Shown here: positions 16,494 to 24,611 of the stretch, one piece after another
Layout of the letters: each line of letters opens with the position of its first letter
Position numbering within the stretch: the stretch's first letter is position 1
Source of the DNA: Undibacterium sp.
GTDB lineage: Bacteria; Pseudomonadota; Gammaproteobacteria; Burkholderiales; Burkholderiaceae_D
Length of the DNA: 64,000 nucleotides
Reading direction: 5' to 3'
NCBI RefSeq assembly: GCF_030651495.1
Contig: NZ_JAUSFI010000009.1
Span: forward strand, 62,001 to 126,000
Notes under the pieces: generated by a model
Database searches by the model: none
What the model saw: only the letters and a program-made list of their open reading frames with translations
What the model was told of the DNA's origin: nothing
Translations under genes and position numbers: made by a program

Positions 16494-18050
16494 CTAGTAT
16501 GTTAACTCGACCAATGCCAAACCATATCCCTGGAAATTGATCATAGGATTCACAGTTGGATCTTTCGTTACCGCCAAAGGCCCTATCACTGGGTTCGTTG
16601 ATGCATCAATTACAGTAACGGATATAGACTTTGCTTGTTTTCCAGATAATGAGCTTACTTTTAGTTGTAACGATAGATTTTCGCCTTGAGTTCCTTTTCC
16701 AGCGCTAGTTACATTCGAATTGGCAATCAAAATGCTGATACTCGAGCCATCCTCATGAAGCATCGCCAATACATCTACCTGACTGGTTGTGGCGACCTTA
16801 AGTGAACGGTCTCCCGCCTGGACAGCTTGTCGAATCAAGCGATCACGCCAATATGGAAGCAAAGGCGTACCTGTCCGCGGGTTAATGACAGATAAACGTT
16901 GTCCACCTGCTTCAACAAATTGAAATGGGATGAATCCAATTGAATGAGAACCCGAAAGCAACGCATTTTTAATAAACATTGAACTACCCAATGCGACGCC
17001 AAAATTGTTCCAGCCACGACTAAATGCATCATCATTGCCATCTGGGCTGACATTGTATTCATCTAAAAGTAAGGCGACCTTTGGCAGTCCACTGACATCA
17101 AGTGCGGCAAGCACTTTCTTGATCGCCGCTGAAATACCATCAATTCCAATAGCATCTCCGCCTCCGTGCAGGAGCTCAATATCTTGGGCGGTATTGGGAC
17201 CCGCATATCCGTGCAGTGATATTACGTCCGGAGGAAAGCGCAGGGTGAGCACAGCATTCATGTAGCTAAGGTTCCTAGGATCAGAAACAGAAGGTCCGAC
17301 GAATTTAATTGTCGGATCGACGGCACGCATACGCTGCGTGGTAATAGCCCACATCGCGGCAAACTCAGCCTCATTAAGCACGGCTTGATTTGCTTGAGCC
17401 TTAAGACAAGGAAACTCGTACGTTAATTCTGGTTCATTCCAAAGCTCCCAGTAATCAATGCGATGAGCGGTACCGTATGGATTTAAGTGAATGCCTGATG
17501 CATCAGTAAAACTGCCAAGGTTGTAATACGCAACCAGGGCCGTCATGTAATCAGCAAACGCCCCGAAACTGGTATCGCTTAGAGCACCAATTTTTTCATG
17601 GAAAGTATCACAAGTTGATAATGAGACGGGTGCATGACGCACGTTCAAAATGGGCTTAGCATGCGCCTGGTAAGCGATTTCGACAAGACGATTCAATGCG
17701 GTGAAATCCCAGACCGATTGACCGTTGCGAGGAGACGGTTCGGGAAGAGTCTCGCTATCTGCGCCGGCGTGAATACGAAACCAATCCGGATGAAGTGAGA
17801 GTAAAGAAGCCGTTCCATGCAACTGATCAAAAGCAGAAAAATCGTCCAACTGCTGACCTAAGGTGGTAGAAATGGCGGTACTAAGATTAGTATCAATTTG
17901 AATTTGATTTTGATCCGGAGCGGGATTAGGAATAACCGCAACTCCACCGTTAGATCCACCACCACATGCCGCTACGCTAAAAAAAACGAAAATATATAGA
18001 AGTTTTTTTATACTGAAAAAGTCAAATATAGAAGATTTAATCATTGGCAA
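16494..18050 (-). CDS. GH39-like glycoside hydrolase lipoprotein
   Basis: The 518-residue protein has an N-terminal signal and lipobox (FSVAAC, Cys at residue 29) followed by a Gly/Ser linker, so it should be a lipoprotein. The body looks like a clan-A (beta/alpha)8 barrel: WELWNEPE contains the expected acid/base Glu (residue 206) and LLLDEYNV the expected nucleophile Glu (residue 331), as in GH39 xylosidases and related families. A beta-sandwich-like C-terminal part follows. The ATG two codons further in is also possible. The gene is on the opposite strand to its neighbours, somewhat AT-rich and monocistronic, suggesting transfer. The exact sugar substrate is unknown. Confidence 0.7.
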   Translation of the reverse strand: MPMIKSSIFDFFSIKKLLYIFVFFSVAACGGGSNGGVAVIPNPAPDQNQIQIDTNLSTAISTTLGQQLDDFSAFDQLHGTASLLSLHPDWFRIHAGADSETLPEPSPRNGQSVWDFTALNRLVEIAYQAHAKPILNVRHAPVSLSTCDTFHEKIGALSDTSFGAFADYMTALVAYYNLGSFTDASGIHLNPYGTAHRIDYWELWNEPELTYEFPCLKAQANQAVLNEAEFAAMWAITTQRMRAVDPTIKFVGPSVSDPRNLSYMNAVLTLRFPPDVISLHGYAGPNTAQDIELLHGGGDAIGIDGISAAIKKVLAALDVSGLPKVALLLDEYNVSPDGNDDAFSRGWNNFGVALGSSMFIKNALLSGSHSIGFIPFQFVEAGGQRLSVINPRTGTPLLPYWRDRLIRQAVQAGDRSLKVATTSQVDVLAMLHEDGSSISILIANSNVTSAGKGTQGENLSLQLKVSSLSGKQAKSISVTVIDASTNPVIGPLAVTKDPTVNPMINFQGYGLALVELTY

Positions 18051-18449
18051 TTTTGCAAAAAATTTGATATCAAAATGATTAATTTTAACATGGAAAATTC
18101 ACGAATTTGACCGATTCTACCCACGCATTTCCTGATTTATCACAAAACCAGGAAGACTTCCGAACGATGACATGAAGGATCAAGTTTTCAATCCGAGAAG
18201 CTAAGGAGTGACTCCAAAAAATCAATTATTGCACGTCCCGCCCCAACATAGAGAGATGAATCGACGCTGACAATCCAACGTTTCACCAATTAAAATCGTA
18301 TATGGAAACTGTTGACGCTACCGCGTAGCGTTCACGCACAACCTGACAGTCTATACCCTGAAAAGTGCATGGATATGCGTACTGATATTGCGGGCGAAAC
18401 CTACCGTTTTGTTAACTTTGGTAGTTACTCGTATCAGTCTTGCGGCAAC
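18051..18449. other. Gap with a perfect hairpin and a possible gene fragment
   Basis: The first 60 bp are AT-rich and probably hold the promoter of the leftward lipoprotein gene. ACGCTAC-CGC-GTAGCGT (18315-18331) is a perfect 7-bp hairpin. From about 18342 to 18437 a plus-strand frame without a start reads ...MDMRTDIAGETYRFVNFGSY..., which resembles the NFGSYNYLG motif of alpha-oxoamine synthases (serine palmitoyltransferase-like), but it is too short to call. Confidence 0.35.
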
Positions 18450-19538
18450 TTAATTCGATTCCTTAATCAAGCGCCCTGATGGCTTCTGTATCGGCCTGGC
18501 ATTCATCGGATACAGGCGGCTAAAAATGGCCAATTGCTCCGGCGAAATCTCTATTGCTTCTTTCATCACTAACCACAACACACCTTCGCTGCATGGTGGC
18601 GTCGTGAGTGAACCCATGTAGGTGTAATAATCGCGTCGGGTCGGCAAGATCTGGCTCAGATCCATCGTACTCAGTGCCTGTACCGCCTGGTTTTTTTCTA
18701 ATGGCAGATTGTTCCAGACACTTTGCACCAGAGCTTGCGCCTTACCACGCTCGATCAAGACCGCGACCACGGCGAGTTTACCGTCGCCATCCTTATGTAC
18801 CATATGCGCCACCATTTCAAAACCCTTGCCGTTGACGCGTTCTTCTGAGGGCTTGTGAAAATGAAATTGAACCAATTCATAAGTGCGTCCGGAGACGTTG
18901 ATGTAATTGCCGGCGCTCAGATTGACTTGTATGGTGTGACCATTATCGATGACACTAAAACGCGAGGGTTTGTAATCAAACGTCAAGGGGTCCAGATCGA
19001 CACGTATGCCGTCACGGATATCAATCGGCGATTGACGCTCGCCGATATCACATTTAGCGTAATCCGGATTGAGCTTGCCCCACATCAAGGGACCCCCCTC
19101 GCCTTCATAGCTCCAATGCGCGGTGCCGTGTGCCGCCGCACCTACACCTGCGGTGCTACTGATGGCAGCATGCGCATCGCTAATCACTTTGGGTTTAACT
19201 TCTCGTCGGGTTGGCGCGGCGTAACTTCTGATCATGGCTCGGGGCGCGTATTTCCCTGCGTCTTCTTTTTCTTTACGGATAAAGGCTAACTTTTCGGCAA
19301 TTTTGGCCGCGAGTTCATCTGCCGCCAGCGCGTCTTTCGCCCGTGCTGCCTCCGCAGCTTTGCCCTCTTTACTATATTTGCTTTCTTTCGAGCTCGATTT
19401 CGGTTCTTCTTTAGTCGCAGCCGATGCCTCGTCCTTAGAAGAAGCTTGCTTGATCGGCTTAGACGGAGCAGAAGCGTCATTTGCCATTGCCGGTAGATAG
19501 ATCGACAATAACAGCAACATGGCAGATAGACGGCGCAT
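18450..19538 (-). CDS. Periplasmic alpha-carbonic anhydrase with charged N-terminal linker
   Basis: The 362-residue protein has a signal peptide (MRRLSAMLLLLSIYLPAMA), about 115 residues of Lys/Glu/Ala-rich low-complexity and coiled-coil-like sequence, and then a complete alpha-type carbonic anhydrase domain (about 140-358). The zinc ligands are visible as QFHFH (His226, His228) and AHMVH (His245), and GSLTTPPCSEGVLW contains the conserved substrate-pocket Thr and the Cys partner. The domain hydrates CO2 to bicarbonate in the periplasm. The long charged spacer is unusual and may tether or position the enzyme in the envelope. No operon partner is evident. Confidence 0.9.
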   Translation of the reverse strand: MRRLSAMLLLLSIYLPAMANDASAPSKPIKQASSKDEASAATKEEPKSSSKESKYSKEGKAAEAARAKDALAADELAAKIAEKLAFIRKEKEDAGKYAPRAMIRSYAAPTRREVKPKVISDAHAAISSTAGVGAAAHGTAHWSYEGEGGPLMWGKLNPDYAKCDIGERQSPIDIRDGIRVDLDPLTFDYKPSRFSVIDNGHTIQVNLSAGNYINVSGRTYELVQFHFHKPSEERVNGKGFEMVAHMVHKDGDGKLAVVAVLIERGKAQALVQSVWNNLPLEKNQAVQALSTMDLSQILPTRRDYYTYMGSLTTPPCSEGVLWLVMKEAIEISPEQLAIFSRLYPMNARPIQKPSGRLIKESN

Positions 19539-19679
19539 AAGATGAGTCTTAAAAAAGGGCAGATAAGCTGATTACGGCAGCGAGCCCCTAAAACTTGAAT
19601 TCAGGCAAGAATTTTATTACACCGCCTACCGTCCAGGTCGATCATACCGACCCGCGCTATGCACCGTTACCGTCTCAGG

Positions 19680-19710
19680 CAAAAAAAAACGGCACCACTC
19701 GGATGCCGTT
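19680..19710 (-). terminator. Terminator of the nitronate monooxygenase gene
   Basis: On the minus strand AACGGCA and TGCCGTT pair around a short loop and are followed by a run of nine T, 36 bp past the stop codon. Confidence 0.85.
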
Positions 19711-19745
19711 ATCTTGCTGTCTACGTAGCGTCTGGTAGACAAAAA

Positions 19746-20717
19746 TTACAATGCCAAAATTCTTGCTTTAGCGGCGTCGTATTCTGCCGTCAAGCGCTCT
19801 ACCACTTCTGCCACCGAAGGCGCATCATGCATCAATCCGACGCCCTGACCTGCACCCCAGATATCGCGCCATGCTTTGGCGCTGCCGGAACCAAAGTTCA
19901 TCGCGCTCTTATCGGCGACCGGCAAGGCATCTGGATCAAGCCCGGCGGCGACGATGGATTTTTTCAAGTAATTGCCGTGCACGCCGGTGAACAGATTGGT
20001 ATACACGATGTCGGCGGCAGTGGATTCGATAATCGCCTGACGGTAGGCATCATCCACATTTGATTCTTTCGTTGCCAGCCAGCGCGAACCGATATACGCA
20101 AAATCGGCACCCAAAGCTTGCGCCGCCAGAATCGCATCGCCAGTCGCAATCGAGCCAGACAAGGCAATCGGGCCTTTGAAGAATTTGCGCACTTCGCCGA
20201 CCAGGGCGAAAGGTGACAAGCCACCGGCATGGCCGCCAGCACCAGCGGCCACCAAAATTAACCCGTCGACACCCGCTTCCAGCGCTTTTTGTGCATGACG
20301 GATAGAGATCACATCATGCAGCACGATACCGCCGTAACTATGAATCGCATCCATCATTTCTTTCGGCGGTGCGCGCAGCGAAGAAATGATGATGGGCACC
20401 TGATGCTTAACGCACATGGCGACATCTTGCGCCAGTCTGTCATTCGATTGATGGACGATCTGATTCACCGCAATCGGACCCACTTTGGCGTTTGGATTGG
20501 CAATTTGATACGCGGCCAACTCGGCCTTCAGATCAGTCAGCCAGGTATCGAGCAACTCGGCCGGACGCGCATTGAGCGCAGGAAAAGAGCCAACAATACC
20601 CGCCTTGCATTGCGCTGCCACCAGTTTGGGGCCACTGGCGATGAACAAGGGCGAGCCGATAACAGGCAAGGCGAGGTTTTGCAATGCTTTAGGCAGATGG
20701 GAATTCGTCATGGTCAT
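19746..20717 (-). CDS. Nitronate monooxygenase family flavoprotein
   Basis: The 323-residue product is a FMN-dependent (beta/alpha)8 enzyme of the nitronate monooxygenase (2-nitropropane dioxygenase) family. Visible hallmarks are the N-terminal LPVIGSPLFIASGPKLVAA, the phosphate-binding GAGGHAGGLSPFALV, ALSGSIATGDAILAAQALGADFAYIGSRWLAT. The enzymes oxidise alkyl nitronates or related anions; some homologues are enoyl reductases. It is divergent from a TetR regulator with palindromes between them, so likely under its control. Confidence 0.88.
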   Translation of the reverse strand: MTMTNSHLPKALQNLALPVIGSPLFIASGPKLVAAQCKAGIVGSFPALNARPAELLDTWLTDLKAELAAYQIANPNAKVGPIAVNQIVHQSNDRLAQDVAMCVKHQVPIIISSLRAPPKEMMDAIHSYGGIVLHDVISIRHAQKALEAGVDGLILVAAGAGGHAGGLSPFALVGEVRKFFKGPIALSGSIATGDAILAAQALGADFAYIGSRWLATKESNVDDAYRQAIIESTAADIVYTNLFTGVHGNYLKKSIVAAGLDPDALPVADKSAMNFGSGSAKAWRDIWGAGQGVGLMHDAPSVAEVVERLTAEYDAAKARILAL

Positions 20718-20759
20718 AATCCTGGCTTGTAAAATGAATGTTGGCGTTTTTTGATGAGG

Positions 20760-20777
20760 CTGATATGATGTTATCAG
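20760..20777. promoter_or_regulatory. Candidate TetR operator, palindrome 1
   Basis: CTGATA-TGATGT-TATCAG is a perfect 6+6+6 inverted repeat in the divergent promoter between the nitronate monooxygenase and TetR genes. Confidence 0.45.
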
Positions 20778-20794
20778 AAAAAACGTTGTTTTTC
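20777..20794. promoter_or_regulatory. Candidate TetR operator, palindrome 2
   Basis: GAAAAA-ACGTTG-TTTTTC is a second perfect inverted repeat with the same 6+6+6 geometry directly adjoining palindrome 1 in the same intergenic region. Confidence 0.4.
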
Positions 20795-20832
20795 ATTAGA
20801 TTTATAAATGCTTTATTTATTGGTATGTCTTT

Positions 20833-21477
20833 ATGACTAAACCCAAAGTCGTCGATTTCAGGCAAGGCCAGGAAGAGCTGCGCGACAGCCTGCGCCAGGG
20901 CATGCTCGATGCCGCCACCCGTCTGTTGCTGGAAGAAGGTGCCGCTGCACTCACGGTACGCAAGGTCGCTGAGGCCGTCAATTGCTCGACGACTTTATTG
21001 TATTCGCTGTTTGGTGGCAAGGATGGCTTATCGAATGCGCTGTATCTGGAGGGTTTTGCCCGCCTTAAGCAAGGTTTCATCGCCTATGAATCGAAGTTAG
21101 CGCCAGCACAAAAAGCCACCGGCATCGACCGTATTTGGGTCTATGCCACCAACTACCACGATTACGCGCGGCGCAATCCCAGCTATTACACAGTCATGTT
21201 TGGCGATGCCATTGCCGGCTTCGTACCGCCGCTGGAATCGCGGTTGGCGGCGTGGGAATCCTTCACCCCGCTGATCGCCGAATTTGAACGTTGCATGCAA
21301 GAAGGCAACCTGCCAAGTTCTAGCCCAAGCGCAGCGGCACGCTTGCTGTGGGCCGCCATGCACGGTGTTATCAGCCTGGAACTAAAAGGGTATTACCTGA
21401 AAAAAGAACACTCAGACGAGTTATATCGCGCTGCCGTGCGCGCCGTACTGTATTCCTTAGCCCACCCCGAGAATTAG
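20833..21477 (+). CDS. TetR family transcriptional regulator (WHG domain type)
   Basis: The 214-residue protein has an N-terminal TetR helix-turn-helix (MLDAATRLLLEEGAAALTVRKVAEAVNCSTTLLYSLFGGKDGLSNALY, about residues 24-70) and a C-terminal ligand domain with the WAAMHGVISLELKGYY signature of the WHG/TetR_C_13-like group. An upstream ATG at 20824 is closed at once by a stop, so 20833 is the start. It is divergent from nitronate monooxygenase and followed by an enoyl-CoA hydratase gene 44 bp later on the same strand. It probably represses both directions and itself; ligand unknown, plausibly an acyl-CoA. Confidence 0.85.
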   Translation: MTKPKVVDFRQGQEELRDSLRQGMLDAATRLLLEEGAAALTVRKVAEAVNCSTTLLYSLFGGKDGLSNALYLEGFARLKQGFIAYESKLAPAQKATGIDRIWVYATNYHDYARRNPSYYTVMFGDAIAGFVPPLESRLAAWESFTPLIAEFERCMQEGNLPSSSPSAAARLLWAAMHGVISLELKGYYLKKEHSDELYRAAVRAVLYSLAHPEN

Positions 21478-21521
21478 CCAACCCACGATTTAGCCAACCC
21501 CGACAGCCATCAGGAGCCTCC

Positions 21522-22376
21522 ATGACTTACCAATGTTTTGATTTCAGCATCAGCAACAAGATCGCTCACCTGCAATTTAACCGCCCGGACAGCATGAACA
21601 CAATGCAGCCGGTGTTTTTCCGCGAACTGGTGAGCATCCTGCAAAGCCTGCAGCGCGACGCCTCTGCACGGGCCCTGGTGATCTCGTCAACCGGCAAACA
21701 TTTCACGGCAGGTATGGCGCTCGATGTATTTGCTGGCGGTGGCATGACGCTGGACGATAGTAGCGCCATCGGTCGCGCCAATATTGCGCTGGTACTGCAA
21801 GACATGCACCAGTCGTTTAACATGATCGAGCAGTTGCGCATGCCGGTGATTACCGCTATCCATGGCGGCTGCATCGGCGGCGGTGTCGATCTGATCTGCG
21901 CCAGCGATATTCGCCTGGCGACCACGGACGCCTTTTTCTGCATCCAGGAAATCAATATCGGCATGACCGCCGATCTGGGCACACTGCAACGCTTACCTAA
22001 GCTGATTCCGGAAGGCATCGTGCACGAGATGGCGTACACCGGTCGCCGCCTGCCTGCCGCCCGTGCGCTGGCGGTTGGCCTGGTCAATGAAGTGTTCGAA
22101 ACGCAGGCCGCGATGCTGGCGGCAGCACTGCAGATGGCGGCAGAAATCGCCGAGAAACCACCGGTAGCCATCTGGGGCAGCAAACAGGCAATCCACTATG
22201 CGCGCGACCACTCCACCCACGACGCCCTGCAACAAATGGGCTGGCTGCAATCGGGCATCTGGCAAAGCAGCAATCTGATGGAGGCCTTCATGGCAAAACA
22301 GCAAGGCAGACCAACCAATTATCCAGATCTGCCGGCGCTGAATCCGTTTGCCGATGCACCTTACCAATTGAAATAG
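21522..22376 (+). CDS. Enoyl-CoA hydratase/isomerase family protein
   Basis: From the ATG at 21522, preceded by AGGAG, the product is 284 residues, the usual crotonase length. The oxyanion-hole regions are recognisable: STGKHFTAGMALDVF near residue 70 and AIHGGCIGGGVDLICASDIRLAT near residue 115. The catalytic loop is EINIGMTADLGTLQRLPKLI, where an Asp occurs at the position used by dienoyl-CoA isomerases (EVDVGLAADVGTLQRLPK in ECH1). This makes delta(3,5)-delta(2,4)-dienoyl-CoA isomerase activity a good guess. It probably shares a transcript with the TetR gene and links that regulator to fatty acid breakdown. Confidence 0.85.
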   Translation: MTYQCFDFSISNKIAHLQFNRPDSMNTMQPVFFRELVSILQSLQRDASARALVISSTGKHFTAGMALDVFAGGGMTLDDSSAIGRANIALVLQDMHQSFNMIEQLRMPVITAIHGGCIGGGVDLICASDIRLATTDAFFCIQEINIGMTADLGTLQRLPKLIPEGIVHEMAYTGRRLPAARALAVGLVNEVFETQAAMLAAALQMAAEIAEKPPVAIWGSKQAIHYARDHSTHDALQQMGWLQSGIWQSSNLMEAFMAKQQGRPTNYPDLPALNPFADAPYQLK

Positions 22377-22524
22377 GTGCAGTAGCAATTCCATTGAGCA
22401 GTGGGGCGACGACGGTTATCCGTTGCCCCACCGGACCAATCCCGATGCCTCTTCTTATAAGACGGCGTTGAGACGATGGTTATCATAAAAACTTGTCGAT
22501 AGTTTGCTCAAGCCATTCCTGCGA

Positions 22525-22839
22525 TTACTGAATAGCAGCACGGAAAACAAAGCCCAGGAATACAACAACGTTAAGAAACACGCTGATCCAAAAAACGATC
22601 AAAAACCGCGTCTTTTTCGATTTGTGGCGCAAAAATCGTTGCCCCAGAATGGCACCGGGCCAGCCACCTAGCAGCCCCCAAACAATCAGCGTTCGTTCCG
22701 AAATTCGCCGACGGCCGGCGATTGCGGCAGATTTATCCAGCGCATAGCTGACAAAGCACATCAGGCTGGTGAGCAAGTACCACGCGGCAATCCAGTTCCA
22801 CGCATGCCATGGCTGTTCAGGCAAAAGAGTGATCATCAA
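22525..22839 (-). CDS. DUF1294 family small membrane protein
   Basis: The 104-residue protein has three hydrophobic helices and the DUF1294 core: SYALDKSAAIAGRRRISERTLIVWGLLGGWPGAILGQRFLRHKSKKTRFL. Members are inner-membrane proteins of unknown role, sometimes fused to a cold-shock domain, which is absent here. Its start overlaps the end of the deleted SGNH hydrolase gene by 4 bp, so it was likely cotranslated with that gene. Confidence 0.85.
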   Translation of the reverse strand: MMITLLPEQPWHAWNWIAAWYLLTSLMCFVSYALDKSAAIAGRRRISERTLIVWGLLGGWPGAILGQRFLRHKSKKTRFLIVFWISVFLNVVVFLGFVFRAAIQ

Positions 22840-23048
22840 GCGACCGGCAATAGTGCGGAAACGACCTGGATCATCGCCAGCCCCAGGACTTGATGCTGAT
22901 CGGCATCCAGATATATTCCATCATGCCCCTGACGGTTGAGCCCGATTTCCAGTATCCCTGGCCAACGCTGATCAAACGCAAGACACTCGCGCGTGGTGGG
23001 AGTAATTTCCCAGGAAAGGGAATCTCCATACAAAAGGATGTGTTGCAT
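22836..23048 (-). pseudogene. SGNH/GDSL hydrolase with large in-frame internal deletion
   Basis: The 70-residue frame begins with a normal SGNH hydrolase N-terminus (HILLYGDSLSWEI, with the block I Ser) up to EIGLNRQGHD. It then jumps directly into the normal C-terminal block (GIYLDADQHQVLGLAMIQVV, containing the block V Asp-x-x-His). Intact relatives are about 210-220 residues, so roughly 145 residues including blocks II and III are missing while the frame is kept. An active enzyme is unlikely. It overlaps the DUF1294 start by ATGA. Confidence 0.8.
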
Positions 23049-23430
23049 ACGTTCCGCCCTTCTTCAAATAAAAACCTTGCAGGATGTTTCTCACTTCAGT
23101 GCTGCTCTATTCTTGACTATAGCTAGACAAACAGCGTAAGGCAATCCACTCGAATCATCATTACAAATGCAGATACACGGCAGTAGCGGTATTGCGGGAA
23201 CATGCAGCCGGATTGTGCGCCAGACTTGATGATCTGTGAGCGATCAAATCTTAAAATGGCGTACCGCCAGCACGCATAGCCCATGCGGGTTTGCGGGCAG
23301 GCAGGCTGAAAACCCGCATGGGCTATGCGCGCTGGGCTTGTCTTTAACCGCCTACGGCTGGAATTTTTGAAGTGTATTCAGCCCCCCCTTGCTTGGCTGG
23401 CTAGTGTAAAACCCAGCCAGCGCGGCAAAC
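23049..23430. other. Intergenic gap containing REP copy 3, otherwise no gene
   Basis: Apart from the long palindrome at 23267-23334 no coding frame or terminator is obvious. The sequence downstream of the palindrome is pyrimidine-rich. Confidence 0.5.
23267..23334. repeat. REP-like palindrome, copy 3 (best preserved)
   Basis: Two 26-bp arms (CCAGCACGCATAGCCCATGC then GGGTTT, and the complement ending GCGCTGG) differ at one position and enclose a 17-bp loop. This is the most regular copy in the window and defines the family arm. Confidence 0.85.
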
Positions 23431-24354
23431 TTAACGGGTACTGATCAAGCGTTCACCGTCCATGCGTGCGGCACCGGCGCTGACCAACTCTCCCGCCAGT
23501 TGCCTGATCAAGAGATCGATGGGGGTCGCGAGTTGCGCTGCCGCGGCTGTCATCAGGCGGCTCGATCGGATATGTTCGGTCACTTCTTGCAACGAAAATT
23601 GCTGTGAGTCGAGCAGCAAAAATGCGATCAGTACCTTCAGCGCATTGCGCGCGTTTCGGCTGCTATCGGCGGAAAGATAATCGAGCCGGCTTCTGGCCCG
23701 GTCCAGCGCGGCAGCGACATTGGTGAAGGGTGCACCGTGCCCGGGGATCACCAGGCGCACCTCCAGCTCCGCAATCAGTTGCAGCACGGCGGCTTGTTCG
23801 GCAAAGCCGGATTCGCCGATCAACTCAGGAAAAATCACGCCAAAACCATGCTCCCACAAGGCATCGGCGGAAATCAGTATCGCTTCGCTGGCGCAATACA
23901 AGATCATGGAATGTGGATCATGCCCCGGTGCCGCCATGACTTGCCACTGCAAGCCCGCCAGCCTGAGCTGATCACCCGGCGCGATGCAGCCATCATAGCG
24001 AAACCGTTCGCATTGCTGGCCGGTTGCCTTGTAGGTGAGTACTTGCTCATCCCAGACTGCAACGGCGGGTGCATCGGCAACGGGGATCAGGGTACGGCAG
24101 TCATAGGTGCGTTGCAATAAGGCATTGCCGCCACAGTGATCCGAGTGCAAATGGGTATTGATCAAGGTCGTGAGTGAGCGTCCGTTAAGCCCGTGTTGTA
24201 CCAGGGCGAGCGTCTGCTCGGCATGGGTCAGGTAACCGCTATCGACCAGCGCGGCGCTGTCGTCATCGATCAGGAGTATGTTATTGGATGACAGCCAGCC
24301 ACGCTCGAAGACATGTATGCCAGCAGGTAAAGTGATAGCCTGATCCAATGCCAT
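23431..24354 (-). CDS. MBL-fold metallo-hydrolase
   Basis: The start is taken at 24354 (MALDQAITLP), which has GGAG six bases upstream; a longer frame to 24429 overlaps the next gene. The 307-residue product has the metallo-beta-lactamase zinc motif THLHSDHCGG (HxHxDH), AAPGHDPHSM with the third histidine, ISADALWEHGFG with the bridging Asp, and VIPGHGAPF. A C-terminal helical domain follows, as in the glyoxalase II-like/quorum-lactonase broad group. It should hydrolyse a thioester or lactone; the specific substrate is unknown. Confidence 0.87.
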   Translation of the reverse strand: MALDQAITLPAGIHVFERGWLSSNNILLIDDDSAALVDSGYLTHAEQTLALVQHGLNGRSLTTLINTHLHSDHCGGNALLQRTYDCRTLIPVADAPAVAVWDEQVLTYKATGQQCERFRYDGCIAPGDQLRLAGLQWQVMAAPGHDPHSMILYCASEAILISADALWEHGFGVIFPELIGESGFAEQAAVLQLIAELEVRLVIPGHGAPFTNVAAALDRARSRLDYLSADSSRNARNALKVLIAFLLLDSQQFSLQEVTEHIRSSRLMTAAAAQLATPIDLLIRQLAGELVSAGAARMDGERLISTR

Positions 24355-24389
24355 GTGCGGCTCCGTTTTAAGTAATTGAATAATGGGGT

Positions 24390-24611
24390 TTAGGTAGTGA
24401 CAAACATGCGCTGCTTGATCTGGCGCCACACCGCACGCTTGCTATCATTGCTGGCGGTGCTCCAGGCAGTAAGTTCGTCGATCGAGCGAAAACAGCCCGA
24501 ACACCATTGATTGTCTGCATCCATCTTGCAAATACCGATGCAAGGCGACGGCACCTCGGCGCTTGGATTCGCAAGCGGGCTGTCTGGTTCGTAGTCGTAC
24601 AAGATGCTCAT
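24390..24611 (-). CDS. DUF1289 domain protein
   Basis: The 73-residue protein has four cysteines in the DUF1289 arrangement (PCIGICKMDADNQWCSGCFRSIDE), CxxxC then CxxC, which probably binds a metal or iron-sulfur centre, followed by the conserved W-x-x(5)-R-W-like tail (KRAVWRQIKQR). Function of the family is unknown. It overlaps the preceding YbaK-like gene by 4 bp (ATGA) and lies 35 bp from the MBL-fold start, so the three form an operon. Confidence 0.85.
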   Translation of the reverse strand: MSILYDYEPDSPLANPSAEVPSPCIGICKMDADNQWCSGCFRSIDELTAWSTASNDSKRAVWRQIKQRMFVTT

